Of a stretch of DNA of 64,000 nucleotides, positions 25,958-34,849 are shown piece by piece (position 1 is the first letter of the stretch; each line of letters opens with the position of its first letter). The notes beneath the pieces are model-generated. The model did no database searches and was not told the origin of the DNA. It saw only the letters and a list, made by a program, of their open reading frames with translations. The stretch lies in assembly GCA_963807355.1 (NCBI GenBank), contig CAWEBX010000006.1, positions 1-64,000 on the forward strand, given 5' to 3'. Origin of the DNA: Nitrobacter sp963807355. Its GTDB lineage: Bacteria; Pseudomonadota; Alphaproteobacteria; Rhizobiales; Xanthobacteraceae. Made by a program: the position numbers and the translations under genes.

Positions 25958-27976
25958 GTGTCCCTGGACGACGCGCCTAATCCTGAACTCGCGGATATGC
26001 TGCGCCGGTTCTGGATCGGGTTGATCCTCGCGTTGCCTGTGATCGCGTTGGACATGGGTGCGCATATTGCCGGAGCGCATGGCTGGATCGGGCAAACATT
26101 ATCGAACTGGATTCAGCTCGCGTTCGCGACGCCGGTGGTGGTCTGGGCCGGCTGGCCGTTCTTCTTGCGTGGCTTGCAATCGCTGACGACGCGTAATCTC
26201 AACATGTTCACGCTGATCGCGATGGGCACTGGCGTCGCCTATGTCTATAGCCTTGCCGCCACCTTCGCGCCCGCGATATTCCCGCCGGCCTTTCGCGGGC
26301 ATGACGGCGCGGTCGCGGTCTATTTCGAGGCGGCGGCGGTTATCACTATCCTGGTGCTGCTCGGGCAGGTGCTTGAGTTGCGCGCTCGCGAGGCAACGGC
26401 GGGAGCCATCAAGGCGCTGCTCGATCTTGCACCGAAGACCGCGCGCCGCATTGATGAGCTAGGCGCGGATCACGACGTGGCGCTTGACGACGTAGCCGTC
26501 GGCGACCGGCTCCGGGTTCGCCCCGGAGAAAAGGTGCCGGTGGACGGTGTTATCGTCGAGGGTCGCTCGTCGCTCGATGAATCTATGGTGACCGGTGAAT
26601 CCATGCCGGTTGCCAGGGAAGCGGGCGCACGGGTGATCGCTGGCACCATCAACCGGTCTGGCAGCTTCGTCATGCGGACCGAGAAGGTCGGGCGCGACAC
26701 GCTGTTGTCGCGGATCGTACAGATGGTAGCGCAGGCGCAGCGGTCCCGCGCTCCGATCCAGCGTTTGGCCGATCGGGTGGCCGGCTGGTTCGTGCCCGCC
26801 GTCATCGCTGCGGCCGCGGTCGCGTTCGCGGTCTGGGCCTTCGTTGGCCCCGAGCCGCGTCTGGCGTTCGGTCTGGTTGCTGCGGTGAGCGTGCTGATCA
26901 TCGCCTGTCCATGTGCACTCGGGCTCGCCACGCCAATGTCGATCATGGTGGGCGTGGGACGCGGCGCGCAGGCCGGCGTCCTGATCAAGAACGCCGAAGC
27001 GCTCGAGCGCATGGAGAAGGTCGACACGCTGGTGGTCGACAAGACCGGCACCTTAACCGAGGGCAAGCCCAAGGTCGTCGCCATCGAGGTAGCGGAAGGT
27101 GTCGAGAAAGACGATCTGCTGCGTCTTGCTGCAAGCGTCGAGCGATCCAGCGAGCATCCGCTGGCGGACGCCATCGTAGCTGCGGCGAAGCACCGCAATC
27201 TGGTGCTGAACGACGTGCAGGAATTTGACGCGCCAGCCGGAAAGGGCGTGACTGGAAAGATCGCGGGAAAAACTGTGCTGATCGGCTCAGCCGCGTTTCT
27301 CGAATCCCGGAATGTTGCCGTTCACGGCATGGCGGCATTGGCCGAAGATCTGCGCGCCGACGGCGCCACCGTCATCAATATCGCACGTGAGGGCAAGCTG
27401 GCGGGGCTGCTCGCGATTGCCGATCCCGTGAAAGCGTCAGCGCCTGCGGCTCTGAAAGCGCTGGCAGAAGACGGCATTAAGGTCATCATGCTGACCGGCG
27501 ACAATCGCACCACCGCCTATGCGATTGCCAGGCAGCTTGGCATTGCCGATGTCGAGGCGGATGTTCTTCCCGAGCAGAAGAGCGCGGTCGTCGCAAGACT
27601 TCGGGATGAGGGGCGTGTCGTGGCGATGGCTGGAGACGGCATCAACGATGCGCCGGCGCTTGCCACCGCCGATGTCGGCATCGCCATGGGCACCGGGACG
27701 GACATTGCAATGGAGAGCGCCGGCGTGACGCTGCTCGGGGGCGACCTCATGGGTATCGCTCGCGCCCGCCGTCTCTCTGAGACGACAATGCGCAATATTC
27801 GGCAGAACCTGTTCTTCGCCTTCATCTACAATGCGGCAGGCATTCCGATCGCAGCCGGAGTTCTCTATCCGCTTTTTGGCCTGCTGTTGTCCCCGATCGT
27901 GGCCGCCGCTGCCATGGCGCTGTCGTCGGTGAGCGTCGTCGGCAACGCGCTGCGGCTGCGCGCTGCGAGGCTTTGA
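25958..27976 (+). CDS. Copper-type P1B ATPase lacking its N-terminal metal-binding domain
   Basis: 672 aa from GTG 25958. Ion-binding IACPCALGLATPMSIMVG, phosphorylation site DKTGTLTEGKP, actuator TGESMPV, nucleotide domain SSEHPLA and hinge GDGINDAPALATADVGIAMG are all present, with eight membrane helices. CPC indicates Cu(I) or Ag(I) export. Homologues carry a Cys-rich PMHP...CPxCGMALEP domain just before SLDDAPNPEL; here the gene begins exactly at that point, so the domain is missing. The pump could still work, since truncated P1B ATPases often retain transport. Confidence 0.9.
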   Translation: MSLDDAPNPELADMLRRFWIGLILALPVIALDMGAHIAGAHGWIGQTLSNWIQLAFATPVVVWAGWPFFLRGLQSLTTRNLNMFTLIAMGTGVAYVYSLAATFAPAIFPPAFRGHDGAVAVYFEAAAVITILVLLGQVLELRAREATAGAIKALLDLAPKTARRIDELGADHDVALDDVAVGDRLRVRPGEKVPVDGVIVEGRSSLDESMVTGESMPVAREAGARVIAGTINRSGSFVMRTEKVGRDTLLSRIVQMVAQAQRSRAPIQRLADRVAGWFVPAVIAAAAVAFAVWAFVGPEPRLAFGLVAAVSVLIIACPCALGLATPMSIMVGVGRGAQAGVLIKNAEALERMEKVDTLVVDKTGTLTEGKPKVVAIEVAEGVEKDDLLRLAASVERSSEHPLADAIVAAAKHRNLVLNDVQEFDAPAGKGVTGKIAGKTVLIGSAAFLESRNVAVHGMAALAEDLRADGATVINIAREGKLAGLLAIADPVKASAPAALKALAEDGIKVIMLTGDNRTTAYAIARQLGIADVEADVLPEQKSAVVARLRDEGRVVAMAGDGINDAPALATADVGIAMGTGTDIAMESAGVTLLGGDLMGIARARRLSETTMRNIRQNLFFAFIYNAAGIPIAAGVLYPLFGLLLSPIVAAAAMALSSVSVVGNALRLRAARL

Positions 27977-28004
27977 AGGCGAGGGTAGGTCGGTCGTTTG
28001 TTCT

Positions 28005-28442
28005 TCAGCGGTGAGAGCGCGTCCAGACCTCTCCGCTGCACAACGCGCCGACGCAGCCTTCCACGCGCAGCGCGCCGGGACCCGCGACAGAGACGTTGCT
28101 GGCATAGGAGTTGCCGTCATCGGCATTATAGATCGTGCCGGACCATTTGTTAGAATCGGTTTGCGACATGCCATGGAACAGTGGCAGTCCGATCATCGGT
28201 CGCTTGGACAGCGCGGGGTTGCGATTTTTGTCGTCGACGGCAGGTCTTCCGGTCGCGGGATCGATCGGGTTGCGCAGCCAGACGACAACGCCGCAAATTC
28301 CGCCGCGGCATCTGCTGACACGAACTTTGGCATCACCCGCCTGTGTTAACCAGATGCCGGTGGGGTCGGCCGGTGTCTGTGCGCCGGCGACAGATAACAT
28401 GGCGGCAAAAACTGCAATGACAAAGCCAGATCGCACGAGCAT
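28005..28442 (-). CDS. DUF2147 family secreted protein
   Basis: A signal peptide (MLVRSGFVIAVFAAMLSVAG, cleavage near AGAQ) precedes the DUF2147 core: PTGIWLTQAGDAKVRVSRCR, GGICGVVVWLRNPIDP, GLPLFHGMSQTDSNKWSGTI and a conserved final Cys pair (VEGCVGALCSGEVW). 145 aa, normal length. Periplasmic, function not established for the family. Convergent with the ATPase gene. Confidence 0.85.
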   Translation of the reverse strand: MLVRSGFVIAVFAAMLSVAGAQTPADPTGIWLTQAGDAKVRVSRCRGGICGVVVWLRNPIDPATGRPAVDDKNRNPALSKRPMIGLPLFHGMSQTDSNKWSGTIYNADDGNSYASNVSVAGPGALRVEGCVGALCSGEVWTRSHR

Positions 28443-28711
28443 GACAACCTCCAGAGTTTCTTAGGTGGCATAACAAAAAAACCGAGTGATGCAACGTCAT
28501 ACGTGCGGCAAGGTCTTTGAACAGCAGGAGGTGGGTTAGCAGCGAGCTGCGCGTCTCGTGAATATGCGGCCTGCAAGACTGGCATACCCAGCGTTGACCA
28601 CTCTCAAGTTATGGTATGTAACGGCTATTGTAGTACTGGCGAAGGAAACTCCTGATCGGGGGTTTTCTCTGGTCTCACTTTCAATCTCCCACCAATTCGG
28701 ACAAATAACCC

Positions 28712-29317
28712 ATGACCTTTACGCTTCCGAACCTGCCGTATTCCCATGACGCGCTTGCGCCTCATATGTCCAAAGAAACCTTGGAATATCATCATGATAA
28801 GCACCATCAGGCGTACGTGACCAACGGAAATAACGCAATCAAGGGGACCGAATTCGAGGGCAAATCGCTCGAGGAGATCGTGAAAAGCTCATACGGCAAG
28901 AGCGCGGCCGTGGCCGTCTTCAACAACGCCGGTCAGCACTATAACCACCTGCATTTCTGGAACTGGATGAAGCCCAATGGCGGTGGCAATAAACTGCCCG
29001 GTCGTCTGGAGAAGAAAATCATCGAGGATTTTGGCAGTCTGGATAAATTCAAGGCTGACTTCGCCGCGGCCGGCGCCGGACAGTTCGGTTCGGGGTGGGC
29101 GTGGCTGCAAGTAAAGAATGGCAAGCTCGGAGTGTCCAAGACGCCGAACGCCGAGAATCCGCTGATTCACAACGCGACTCCCATTCTTGGCTGCGACGTT
29201 TGGGAGCACTCTTATTACATCGACTACCGCAATCGCCGTCCGGATTATCTCAAGGCGTTCCTCGATCATCTCGTGAATTGGGATTACGTCGACGAACTGT
29301 TCTCCAAGGCCACCTGA
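28712..29317 (+). CDS. sodB: Superoxide dismutase, Fe/Mn family
   Basis: 201 aa starting MTFTLPNLPYSHDALAPHMS. Metal ligands are His in YHHDKHHQAYV, His in NNAGQHYNHLHFWNW, and Asp and His in DVWEHSYYIDYRNRR. GQFGSGWAWL is the usual family motif; the Gln position after AGAG favours iron but Mn/Fe preference is uncertain. It converts superoxide to peroxide and oxygen in the cytoplasm. A strong terminator lies 26 bases downstream. The gene stands alone. Confidence 0.95.
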   Translation: MTFTLPNLPYSHDALAPHMSKETLEYHHDKHHQAYVTNGNNAIKGTEFEGKSLEEIVKSSYGKSAAVAVFNNAGQHYNHLHFWNWMKPNGGGNKLPGRLEKKIIEDFGSLDKFKADFAAAGAGQFGSGWAWLQVKNGKLGVSKTPNAENPLIHNATPILGCDVWEHSYYIDYRNRRPDYLKAFLDHLVNWDYVDELFSKAT

Positions 29318-29343
29318 TCTATAGGCGGGAGAATCTCATGAAA

Positions 29344-29369
29344 GGCGGCATGGCAGTGCCGCCTTTTTT
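29344..29369 (+). terminator. Rho-independent terminator of the superoxide dismutase gene
   Basis: GGCGGCA (29344-29350) pairs with TGCCGCC (29357-29363) over a 6-base loop and is followed by T6. The stem extends by AAA/TTT outside. Confidence 0.9.
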
Positions 29370-29630
29370 GTTGGTATGCTCGTTCGTTACATTTCTCATC
29401 AATGTTTCAGGTTGGACCGCAGCGGGTCTGCTGCGTCACCTTCTTGCATCATCGCTCGATATCGCTGTTGTACGAACACGGCGAGATCGGCTGGCTAGCC
29501 ATCTACGTGGTCGGGATTGGTCGTTCGGCCTGTTTGCCGGCCTCGCGCTGCTCCGTCCACCTGACATAGGGCGACGACTGCTGGACGCCCCGTTCGCGAA
29601 GCCGCCGGCTTGCCTGCTAGCCAACCGTGA

Positions 29631-29645
29631 TGTTATAATATAACG
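29631..29645. promoter_or_regulatory. Zur-box-like palindrome in front of the znu operon
   Basis: TGTTATAATATAACG has the GTTATA-N-TATAAC symmetry known for alphaproteobacterial Zur operators. It ends 3 bases before the ATG at 29649, so the true transcription start or the first start codon may lie further downstream. It should repress the zinc uptake genes when zinc is plentiful. Confidence 0.75.
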
Positions 29646-29648
29646 GTC

Positions 29649-29909
29649 ATGGACCTCTCAATTTGGCTCCTTGGTCTCGTCCGGGGCCGGAAAGCGTATC
29701 AGGTGCTTCCTCCTCACTCTCACGTCCATGGTCAAGCTCACGAGCATGGACACCCAAAGGGGCACGCCCATGGACCATCCTCGCCGCATCCGGCCCAGGC
29801 AGTGCCATGGTCGATCCTGCGGATGGCGCTGGTTGCTCGGCTGGGAACGGCGCTTGCGGTCAGCGTCGGACTTTGGGCGGCCGTACTGCTGACAACCGTG
29901 AGATGGTAG
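29649..29909 (+). CDS. Small His-rich membrane protein heading the znu operon
   Basis: 86 aa; a His-rich stretch (HSHVHGQAHEHGHPKGHAHG) precedes a single membrane helix near the C-terminus (LGTALAVSVGLWAAVLLTTV). Histidine clusters of this kind bind zinc. The start is uncertain because ATG 29649 lies against the Zur box; GTG 29703 is an alternative. Its stop overlaps the znuC start. A zinc-binding accessory role is inferred from context. Confidence 0.55.
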   Translation: MDLSIWLLGLVRGRKAYQVLPPHSHVHGQAHEHGHPKGHAHGPSSPHPAQAVPWSILRMALVARLGTALAVSVGLWAAVLLTTVRW

Positions 29910-30658
29910 CGCAACTGCAATTTCGTGACGTCACGCTGGGCTATGAGCGGCATCCGGCCGTGCATCATCTGAGCGGTGAGATCGCGTCCGGCGCGCTGCT
30001 GGCGGTGGTCGGTCCAAACGGTGCGGGTAAATCCACGCTGTTTCGTGGCATCGTCGGCATCCTGAAGCCGCTGGCGGGATCGATCGTCTTCGGCGACCTC
30101 GACGTCCGCGACATTGCCTATTTGCCACAAAGCGCTGAGATCGATCGCAGCTTTCCGATTTCGGTGTTCGATTTCACCGGTTCCGGGTTGTGGCGAACCA
30201 CCGGCGCGTTCGGCGGACTCGGCAGGCGCGAACGTCGGCGGATCGTTGAAGCTCTTGCGGTTGTCGGCCTGAACGGATTTGAAAACCGCCCCATCGGCAC
30301 GCTGTCGGGTGGGCAGATGCAGCGCATGCTGTTCGCTCGGGTGCTGTTGCAAGATGCCGGCGTGATCGTCCTGGACGAGCCCTTCAACGCCATTGACGCC
30401 AAGACTTCGGCCGATTTGCTCGCTCTGGTGCGGCGTTGGCATGAGGAGAAGCGCACGGTGCTCGCGGCGCTGCACGACATGGATCTGGTGCGCGCGAATT
30501 TCCCGGAGACCCTGCTGCTTGCGCGCGGCGCGGTGGCATGGGGACCGACGGCGCAGGCGCTGACGGCCGACAACCTGTCGCTGGCCCGGCAGATGTGTGA
30601 AGCTTTCGACGATGGCGCTGCTGCCTGCGCAGCGCACGTTCCGCCGCGCGCAGCTTGA
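29903..30658 (+). CDS. znuC: Zinc ABC transporter ATPase
   Basis: ATG 29903 overlaps the preceding gene by 7 bases and gives 251 aa. Walker A GPNGAGKSTLFRG, signature LSGGQMQRMLFARVLL, Walker B VIVLDEPFNAID, switch His in LAALHDMD. It energises uptake through the ZnuB permease 6 bases downstream. Gene order znuC-znuB-znuA with the Zur box makes zinc the most likely substrate over manganese. Confidence 0.88.
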   Translation: MVAQLQFRDVTLGYERHPAVHHLSGEIASGALLAVVGPNGAGKSTLFRGIVGILKPLAGSIVFGDLDVRDIAYLPQSAEIDRSFPISVFDFTGSGLWRTTGAFGGLGRRERRRIVEALAVVGLNGFENRPIGTLSGGQMQRMLFARVLLQDAGVIVLDEPFNAIDAKTSADLLALVRRWHEEKRTVLAALHDMDLVRANFPETLLLARGAVAWGPTAQALTADNLSLARQMCEAFDDGAAACAAHVPPRAA

Positions 30659-30664
30659 GGCATC

Positions 30665-31534
30665 ATGATCTACGACGCGCTGGTCGCTCCCTTCGCTGAT
30701 TTCGAATTCATGCGCCGAGCGCTAGCGGCGGCGATCGCGCTTGCGCTAGGGGCGGCGCCAATCGGCGTGTTCCTGATGTTGAGGGGGATGAGTCTTGTCG
30801 GCGATGCGATGGCGCACGCGATCCTGCCGGGAGCGGCCGTCGGTTTCCTGCTGTCGGGCCTCAATCTGTTCGCGATGACCGTCGGCGGATTAATTGCTGG
30901 GTTCGCAGTGGCGATTCTGGCGGGGGTGGTATCGCGCGTCACCGAATTGAAAGAGGATTCTTCGCTGGCAACCTTCTATCTCGCGTCGTTGGCGTTGGGT
31001 GTCACCATCGTGTCGGTCAAAGGCACCAACATCGATCTGCTTCATGTGCTCTTCGGCAATATCCTTGCGATGGACAACCAGACGCTCATGGTGATCGCGG
31101 TTAATGCCACCGTGACACTTGTGGTGCTCGCGGTGATCTACCGCCCGCTGGTGATCGAATGCGTCGATCCCGTGTTTCTGCGCACGGTGAGCCGCGCCGG
31201 TGCGCCGGCGCATCTGGCGTTTCTCGGATTGGTTGTCGTTAACCTTGTCAACGGCTTCCATGCCATGGGCACCCTGCTGGCGGTCGGGCTGATGATTTTG
31301 CCGGCGGGCATCGCCCGGTTCTGGTCGCGCGACATTACCGGCATGATGATGATCGCTGTCGTTAGCGCACTGCTGTCCGGTTATGCCGGACTGGTGCTGT
31401 CGTTTCACAGCAAGGTGCCTTCGGGACCGGCAATCATCCTGGTGGCGTCGGCGTTTTATGTCGTGTCTGTGCTGTTCGGACGCGTCGGCGGGATTCTGCG
31501 ACAGCTTTTTCCCGCGCCCCATCTCGAAGCGTGA
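30665..31534 (+). CDS. znuB: Zinc ABC transporter permease (ABC-3 family)
   Basis: 289 aa with eight or nine membrane helices. It contains the family's MLRGMSLVGDAMAHAILPGA near residue 40 and GTLLAVGLMILPAGIARFW near residue 200. Its stop overlaps the znuA start (TGATG), so the genes are translationally coupled. It forms the inner-membrane channel for the metal delivered by ZnuA. Confidence 0.88.
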   Translation: MIYDALVAPFADFEFMRRALAAAIALALGAAPIGVFLMLRGMSLVGDAMAHAILPGAAVGFLLSGLNLFAMTVGGLIAGFAVAILAGVVSRVTELKEDSSLATFYLASLALGVTIVSVKGTNIDLLHVLFGNILAMDNQTLMVIAVNATVTLVVLAVIYRPLVIECVDPVFLRTVSRAGAPAHLAFLGLVVVNLVNGFHAMGTLLAVGLMILPAGIARFWSRDITGMMMIAVVSALLSGYAGLVLSFHSKVPSGPAIILVASAFYVVSVLFGRVGGILRQLFPAPHLEA

Positions 31535-32475
31535 TGGTGGACGTCATGGCGCGGTCTCGTCTCGGAATATGGGTGATCGCGATCGTGTTGGCAGCGCTCG
31601 CGCCCGTCCGCGCCCAAGACCGCAGCGATGACCTCCACAGCGATGACCGGATTGCGGTGGTCGCGAGTTTTTCGATTCTGGGCGATTTCGCGCGGGCTGT
31701 TGGAGGCGCGCGGACCGGTGTCACAACGCTGGTCGGGACGAGCGGCGACGTGCATGTGTTTACCCCGACGCCGGCAGACGCCAAAAAGGTCGCGGCCGCG
31801 AGGCTGGTCATTGTCAACGGCCTCGGCCTCGAAGGCTGGCTGCCGCGGCTGGTGCAGGCCTCCGGCGGCAATGCGGCGATCGTATTCGCGACCACAGGTG
31901 TCCCATTGCGCGCGGCCGATGCCGGTCAAACGGTGCATGGTGAGGGTTCGGCAGATCCTCATGCATGGCAGTCCGTTGCCAATGCCAAAATATACGTCGT
32001 TAATATTCGAGATGCACTGATTGCGGCCGACCCCGCGGGCGAAGCGGTCTATCGGGACAACGCCGCCGACTATCTCGCGAAATTGGAAGCGCTGGATCAG
32101 GAGGTTCGCGAGGCAGTGGCCCGGATTCCGTCAGAGCGTCGCAAAGTGATCTCGGCCCACAATGCCTTCACCTATTTCGAGGCGGCCTATGGCATCGCTT
32201 TCATCGCTCCGCAGGGCATATCGACCGACAGTGAGGCGAGCGCGCGCGATATCGCCGCCACGGTCACGCAGATCAGGACCGCAAAAATCCCGGCCGTGTT
32301 TCTGGAAAATCTCAGCGATCCGCGGCTGATCAGCCAAATCGCCACTGAGGCCGGGGCACGGGTCGGGGGGACGCTCTATTCTGACAGTTTGAGCGATGAA
32401 AAGGGCGACGCCCCCACTTACATTGCCATGGTCCGGCATAATATAAAGGCGTTGATGAGCGCGCTGGCGGAATAG
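31534..32475 (+). CDS. znuA: Zinc ABC transporter substrate-binding protein
   Basis: 313 aa with a signal peptide (RLGIWVIAIVLAALAPVRAQ). Metal ligands of the cluster A-I family are visible: His in GDVHVFTPTPAD, His in ADPHAWQSV, His in SAHNAFTYFEAAYG and Asp in LYSDSLSDE. Three His plus Asp is the TroA-type zinc site. The His-rich loop of enterobacterial ZnuA is absent; the small His-rich protein at the operon head may take that part. Periplasmic. Confidence 0.88.
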   Translation: MVDVMARSRLGIWVIAIVLAALAPVRAQDRSDDLHSDDRIAVVASFSILGDFARAVGGARTGVTTLVGTSGDVHVFTPTPADAKKVAAARLVIVNGLGLEGWLPRLVQASGGNAAIVFATTGVPLRAADAGQTVHGEGSADPHAWQSVANAKIYVVNIRDALIAADPAGEAVYRDNAADYLAKLEALDQEVREAVARIPSERRKVISAHNAFTYFEAAYGIAFIAPQGISTDSEASARDIAATVTQIRTAKIPAVFLENLSDPRLISQIATEAGARVGGTLYSDSLSDEKGDAPTYIAMVRHNIKALMSALAE

Positions 32476-32595
32476 TCGCGGGCTTGCCTTCCCCAGGAAG
32501 GATCGCGAAGCGGCTCGTGTGGTCGCCGAGTGTTGCGCGTGCTATTGAACCCCACCTCCCTCCGCAAGGAGAGCGGAACAGCCCCGAGTTCATTA

Positions 32596-33642
32596 ATGTC
32601 TGATATAAACGCCTCCGCCTCGACAAAAATTCCCGTAACCGTGCTGACAGGCTATCTCGGCGCCGGCAAAACCACGCTTTTGAACCGTATCCTGTCTGAA
32701 AATCACGGCAAGAAATACGCCGTGATCGTCAACGAATTCGGCGAAATCGGCATCGACAACGATCTGATCATCGGTGCCGACGAGGAAGTGTTCGAAATGA
32801 ACAATGGCTGCGTCTGCTGCACGGTGCGCGGCGACCTGGTGCGTATTCTCGAAGGACTGATGAAACGCAAGGGCAAGTTTGACGCCATCATCGTCGAGAC
32901 CACGGGTCTTGCCGATCCTGCGCCGGTAGCGCAGACTTTCTTCGTTGACGAGGACGTGCAGAACAATGCGCGCCTTGATGCCGTGGTGACGGTGGCCGAC
33001 GCCAAGTGGCTGAGCGAGCGGCTGAAGGATGCGCCCGAGGCAAAAAACCAGATCGCCTTCGCCGACGTCATCGTTTTGAACAAGACCGATCTGGTGTCGG
33101 CACCGGAGCTGGCCGAGGTGGAAGCGCGGATTCGCGGCATCAACCCCTATGCCAAGTTGCATCGTACCGAGCGCTGCCAGGTGGCGTTGTCGGATGTTCT
33201 GGAACGCGGTGCGTTCGATCTCGACCGGATCCTCGAGCTCGAGCCGGATTTCCTCGAGAATGACGGTCACGACCATCATCACCACCACGATCATGACCAT
33301 CACGATCACGATCATGGCCACGGTTCGAAGCATTATCACGACGAGGAGATGCAGTCGCTGTCGCTGCGTTCGGACAAGCCGCTCGAGCAGGACAAGTTCA
33401 TGCCTTGGCTGCAGGAGCTCCTGGCGGCGGAGGGACAAAAGATTCTGCGCTCGAAAGGTATTATGGCGTTTAGCGGTGACGACGATCGCTACGTCTTCCA
33501 GGGCGTCCACATGATGCTGGAGGGCAGCCGCCAGCGTGCATGGAAGCCTGACGAGAAGCGGGAGAGTCGTCTCGTCTTCATTGGCCGCGAATTGCCGGAA
33601 GCCTTGATCCGTGAAGGCTTTCAGAACTGCATCGCAGCGTGA
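32596..33642 (+). CDS. CobW/COG0523 GTPase, zinc-type metallochaperone
   Basis: ATG 32596 (MSDINASASTKIPVTVLTGY) lies 120 bases after znuA. Walker A GYLGAGKTTLLN, the metal-binding NNGCVCCTVRGDL (CxCC), Walker B-type IIVETTGLADPAP and GTP specificity NKTDL are present. A His/Asp-only linker at about 33270-33345 (HDHHHHHDHDHHDHDHGHG) separates the GTPase from the CobW C-terminal domain. Members next to znu genes supply zinc to enzymes during starvation. 348 aa. Overlaps the WD40 gene. Confidence 0.88.
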   Translation: MSDINASASTKIPVTVLTGYLGAGKTTLLNRILSENHGKKYAVIVNEFGEIGIDNDLIIGADEEVFEMNNGCVCCTVRGDLVRILEGLMKRKGKFDAIIVETTGLADPAPVAQTFFVDEDVQNNARLDAVVTVADAKWLSERLKDAPEAKNQIAFADVIVLNKTDLVSAPELAEVEARIRGINPYAKLHRTERCQVALSDVLERGAFDLDRILELEPDFLENDGHDHHHHHDHDHHDHDHGHGSKHYHDEEMQSLSLRSDKPLEQDKFMPWLQELLAAEGQKILRSKGIMAFSGDDDRYVFQGVHMMLEGSRQRAWKPDEKRESRLVFIGRELPEALIREGFQNCIAA

Positions 33643-34655
33643 TGAAAGACACCGCTCAGCAGCAGCACGCGATGGCCTCAATTGGCGAGCGCGTGCGTCC
33701 CGTCACCATCGGTTCACCGGTGGCAGCCCTCTACTTCATCGGTGATCGCGCCGCGTTCGTCGGCGACGAGGAAACAATCACGCTCGTCTCCGGCGACGGC
33801 GAGAAGGTCGCGGTGACCGTTCATGGCGGCGCGATCCTGTCGTCGGTTTCGGATGGTAAACGGATCGTCACGGGTGGCGACGACGGCAAGGTTGTCGCGC
33901 TCGACATGAATGGCGAGAGTTCGGTTCTCGTGACCGACGCAAAGCGCCGCTGGATCGACAACGTCGCGGTCCACCACGATGGAGCGCTTGCATGGTCCGC
34001 TGGCAAGACCGCTTTCTTGCGCGGCCTTAAGGGTGAGGAAAAGTCGATCGAAGCACCTTCGAGTGTTGGAGGACTTGCGTTCGCGCCGAAGGGCTTGCGA
34101 CTCGCGCTTGCGCACTACAACGGCGTATCACTGTGGTTTCCGAACATGACGGCTGCGCCAGAGCGGCTGGAATGGGCCGGCTCGCATCTCGGCGTCACCT
34201 TCAGTCCCGACGGCAGGTTTATCATCACCACCATGCACGAGCCGGCGCTGCATGGTTGGCGGCTGGCCGATGCGCAGCATATGCAAATGACCGGCTATCC
34301 CAGCCGCGTCAAATCCATGTCATGGGCCATGGCTGGAAAATTTCTGGCGACATCCGGCGCGGACCGGGTGGTGGTATGGCCCTTTGCCAGCAAAGACGGC
34401 CCGATGGACAAGGAGCCGGTTATGCTGGCTCCGTTGCAGGCCCGCGTCACTGCGGTTGCTTGCCATCCGACCCAGGACTTTCTCGCCGCCGGCTACGAGA
34501 ACGGCATCATCCTGATGGTGCGGCTCACAAACGGCGCCAAGGTTGTCGTCCGCCACGACGGTGATGCAGCTGTCACAGCGCTGGCATGGAATGCGAAGGG
34601 CTCGATGCTGGCTTTTGCCCTGCAGAACGGCGACGCGGGGCTGGTCGATCTCTAA
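33642..34655 (+). CDS. WD40-repeat protein coupled to the CobW GTPase
   Basis: ATG 33642 overlaps the CobW stop (TGATG). 337 aa built of about seven beta-propeller blades, for example GKRIVTGGDDGKVVALDM, GVTFSPDGRFIITTMHEPAL, GKFLATSGADRVVVWPF and DFLAAGYENGIILMVRL. No signal peptide, so cytoplasmic. Propellers bind partner proteins; the coupling implies that it works with the CobW protein, perhaps choosing its client. No enzyme motif is present. Confidence 0.8.
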   Translation: MKDTAQQQHAMASIGERVRPVTIGSPVAALYFIGDRAAFVGDEETITLVSGDGEKVAVTVHGGAILSSVSDGKRIVTGGDDGKVVALDMNGESSVLVTDAKRRWIDNVAVHHDGALAWSAGKTAFLRGLKGEEKSIEAPSSVGGLAFAPKGLRLALAHYNGVSLWFPNMTAAPERLEWAGSHLGVTFSPDGRFIITTMHEPALHGWRLADAQHMQMTGYPSRVKSMSWAMAGKFLATSGADRVVVWPFASKDGPMDKEPVMLAPLQARVTAVACHPTQDFLAAGYENGIILMVRLTNGAKVVVRHDGDAAVTALAWNAKGSMLAFALQNGDAGLVDL

Positions 34656-34663
34656 GAACCTTC

Positions 34664-34760
34664 CCACTTCTGATAGGATCAGAAGTGGGGCTATTCTGCT
34701 CTGACGCGTTGTCTTGGCGCGAACCGGTAATCCACTTCGCTCGAAAACGCTTTACGCGAT
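34664..34760. repeat. Dispersed intergenic repeat, copy B (also a hairpin terminator)
   Basis: CCCACTTCTGAT and ATCAGAAGTGGG form a hairpin just after the WD40 stop, followed by TGACGCGTTG, GCGCGAACCGGTAATCCACT and TCGCTCGAAAACGC. The order is that of copies A and C in reverse orientation relative to A. It likely ends transcription of the znu-cobW operon. Confidence 0.8.
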
Positions 34761-34849
34761 AGATTTGTTGAGGCCGGCTCTAAGGTCGGTCTCGAGAGGG
34801 AACTTTGCGCGCGGCGAGTTGTTGGTCTTCTGAAAATAGCGGGTGGACC

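Noticed and set aside
33270..33345. His/Asp-rich low-complexity DNA as an independent repeat
   Set aside because: It is the coding sequence of the metal-binding linker of the CobW protein, in frame and flanked by conserved domains.
32593..33681. A 362-codon minus-strand frame opposite the CobW gene
   Set aside because: The repeated Val/Ile/Met run is the mirror of the His/Asp linker, and no motif is present. It is a shadow frame.
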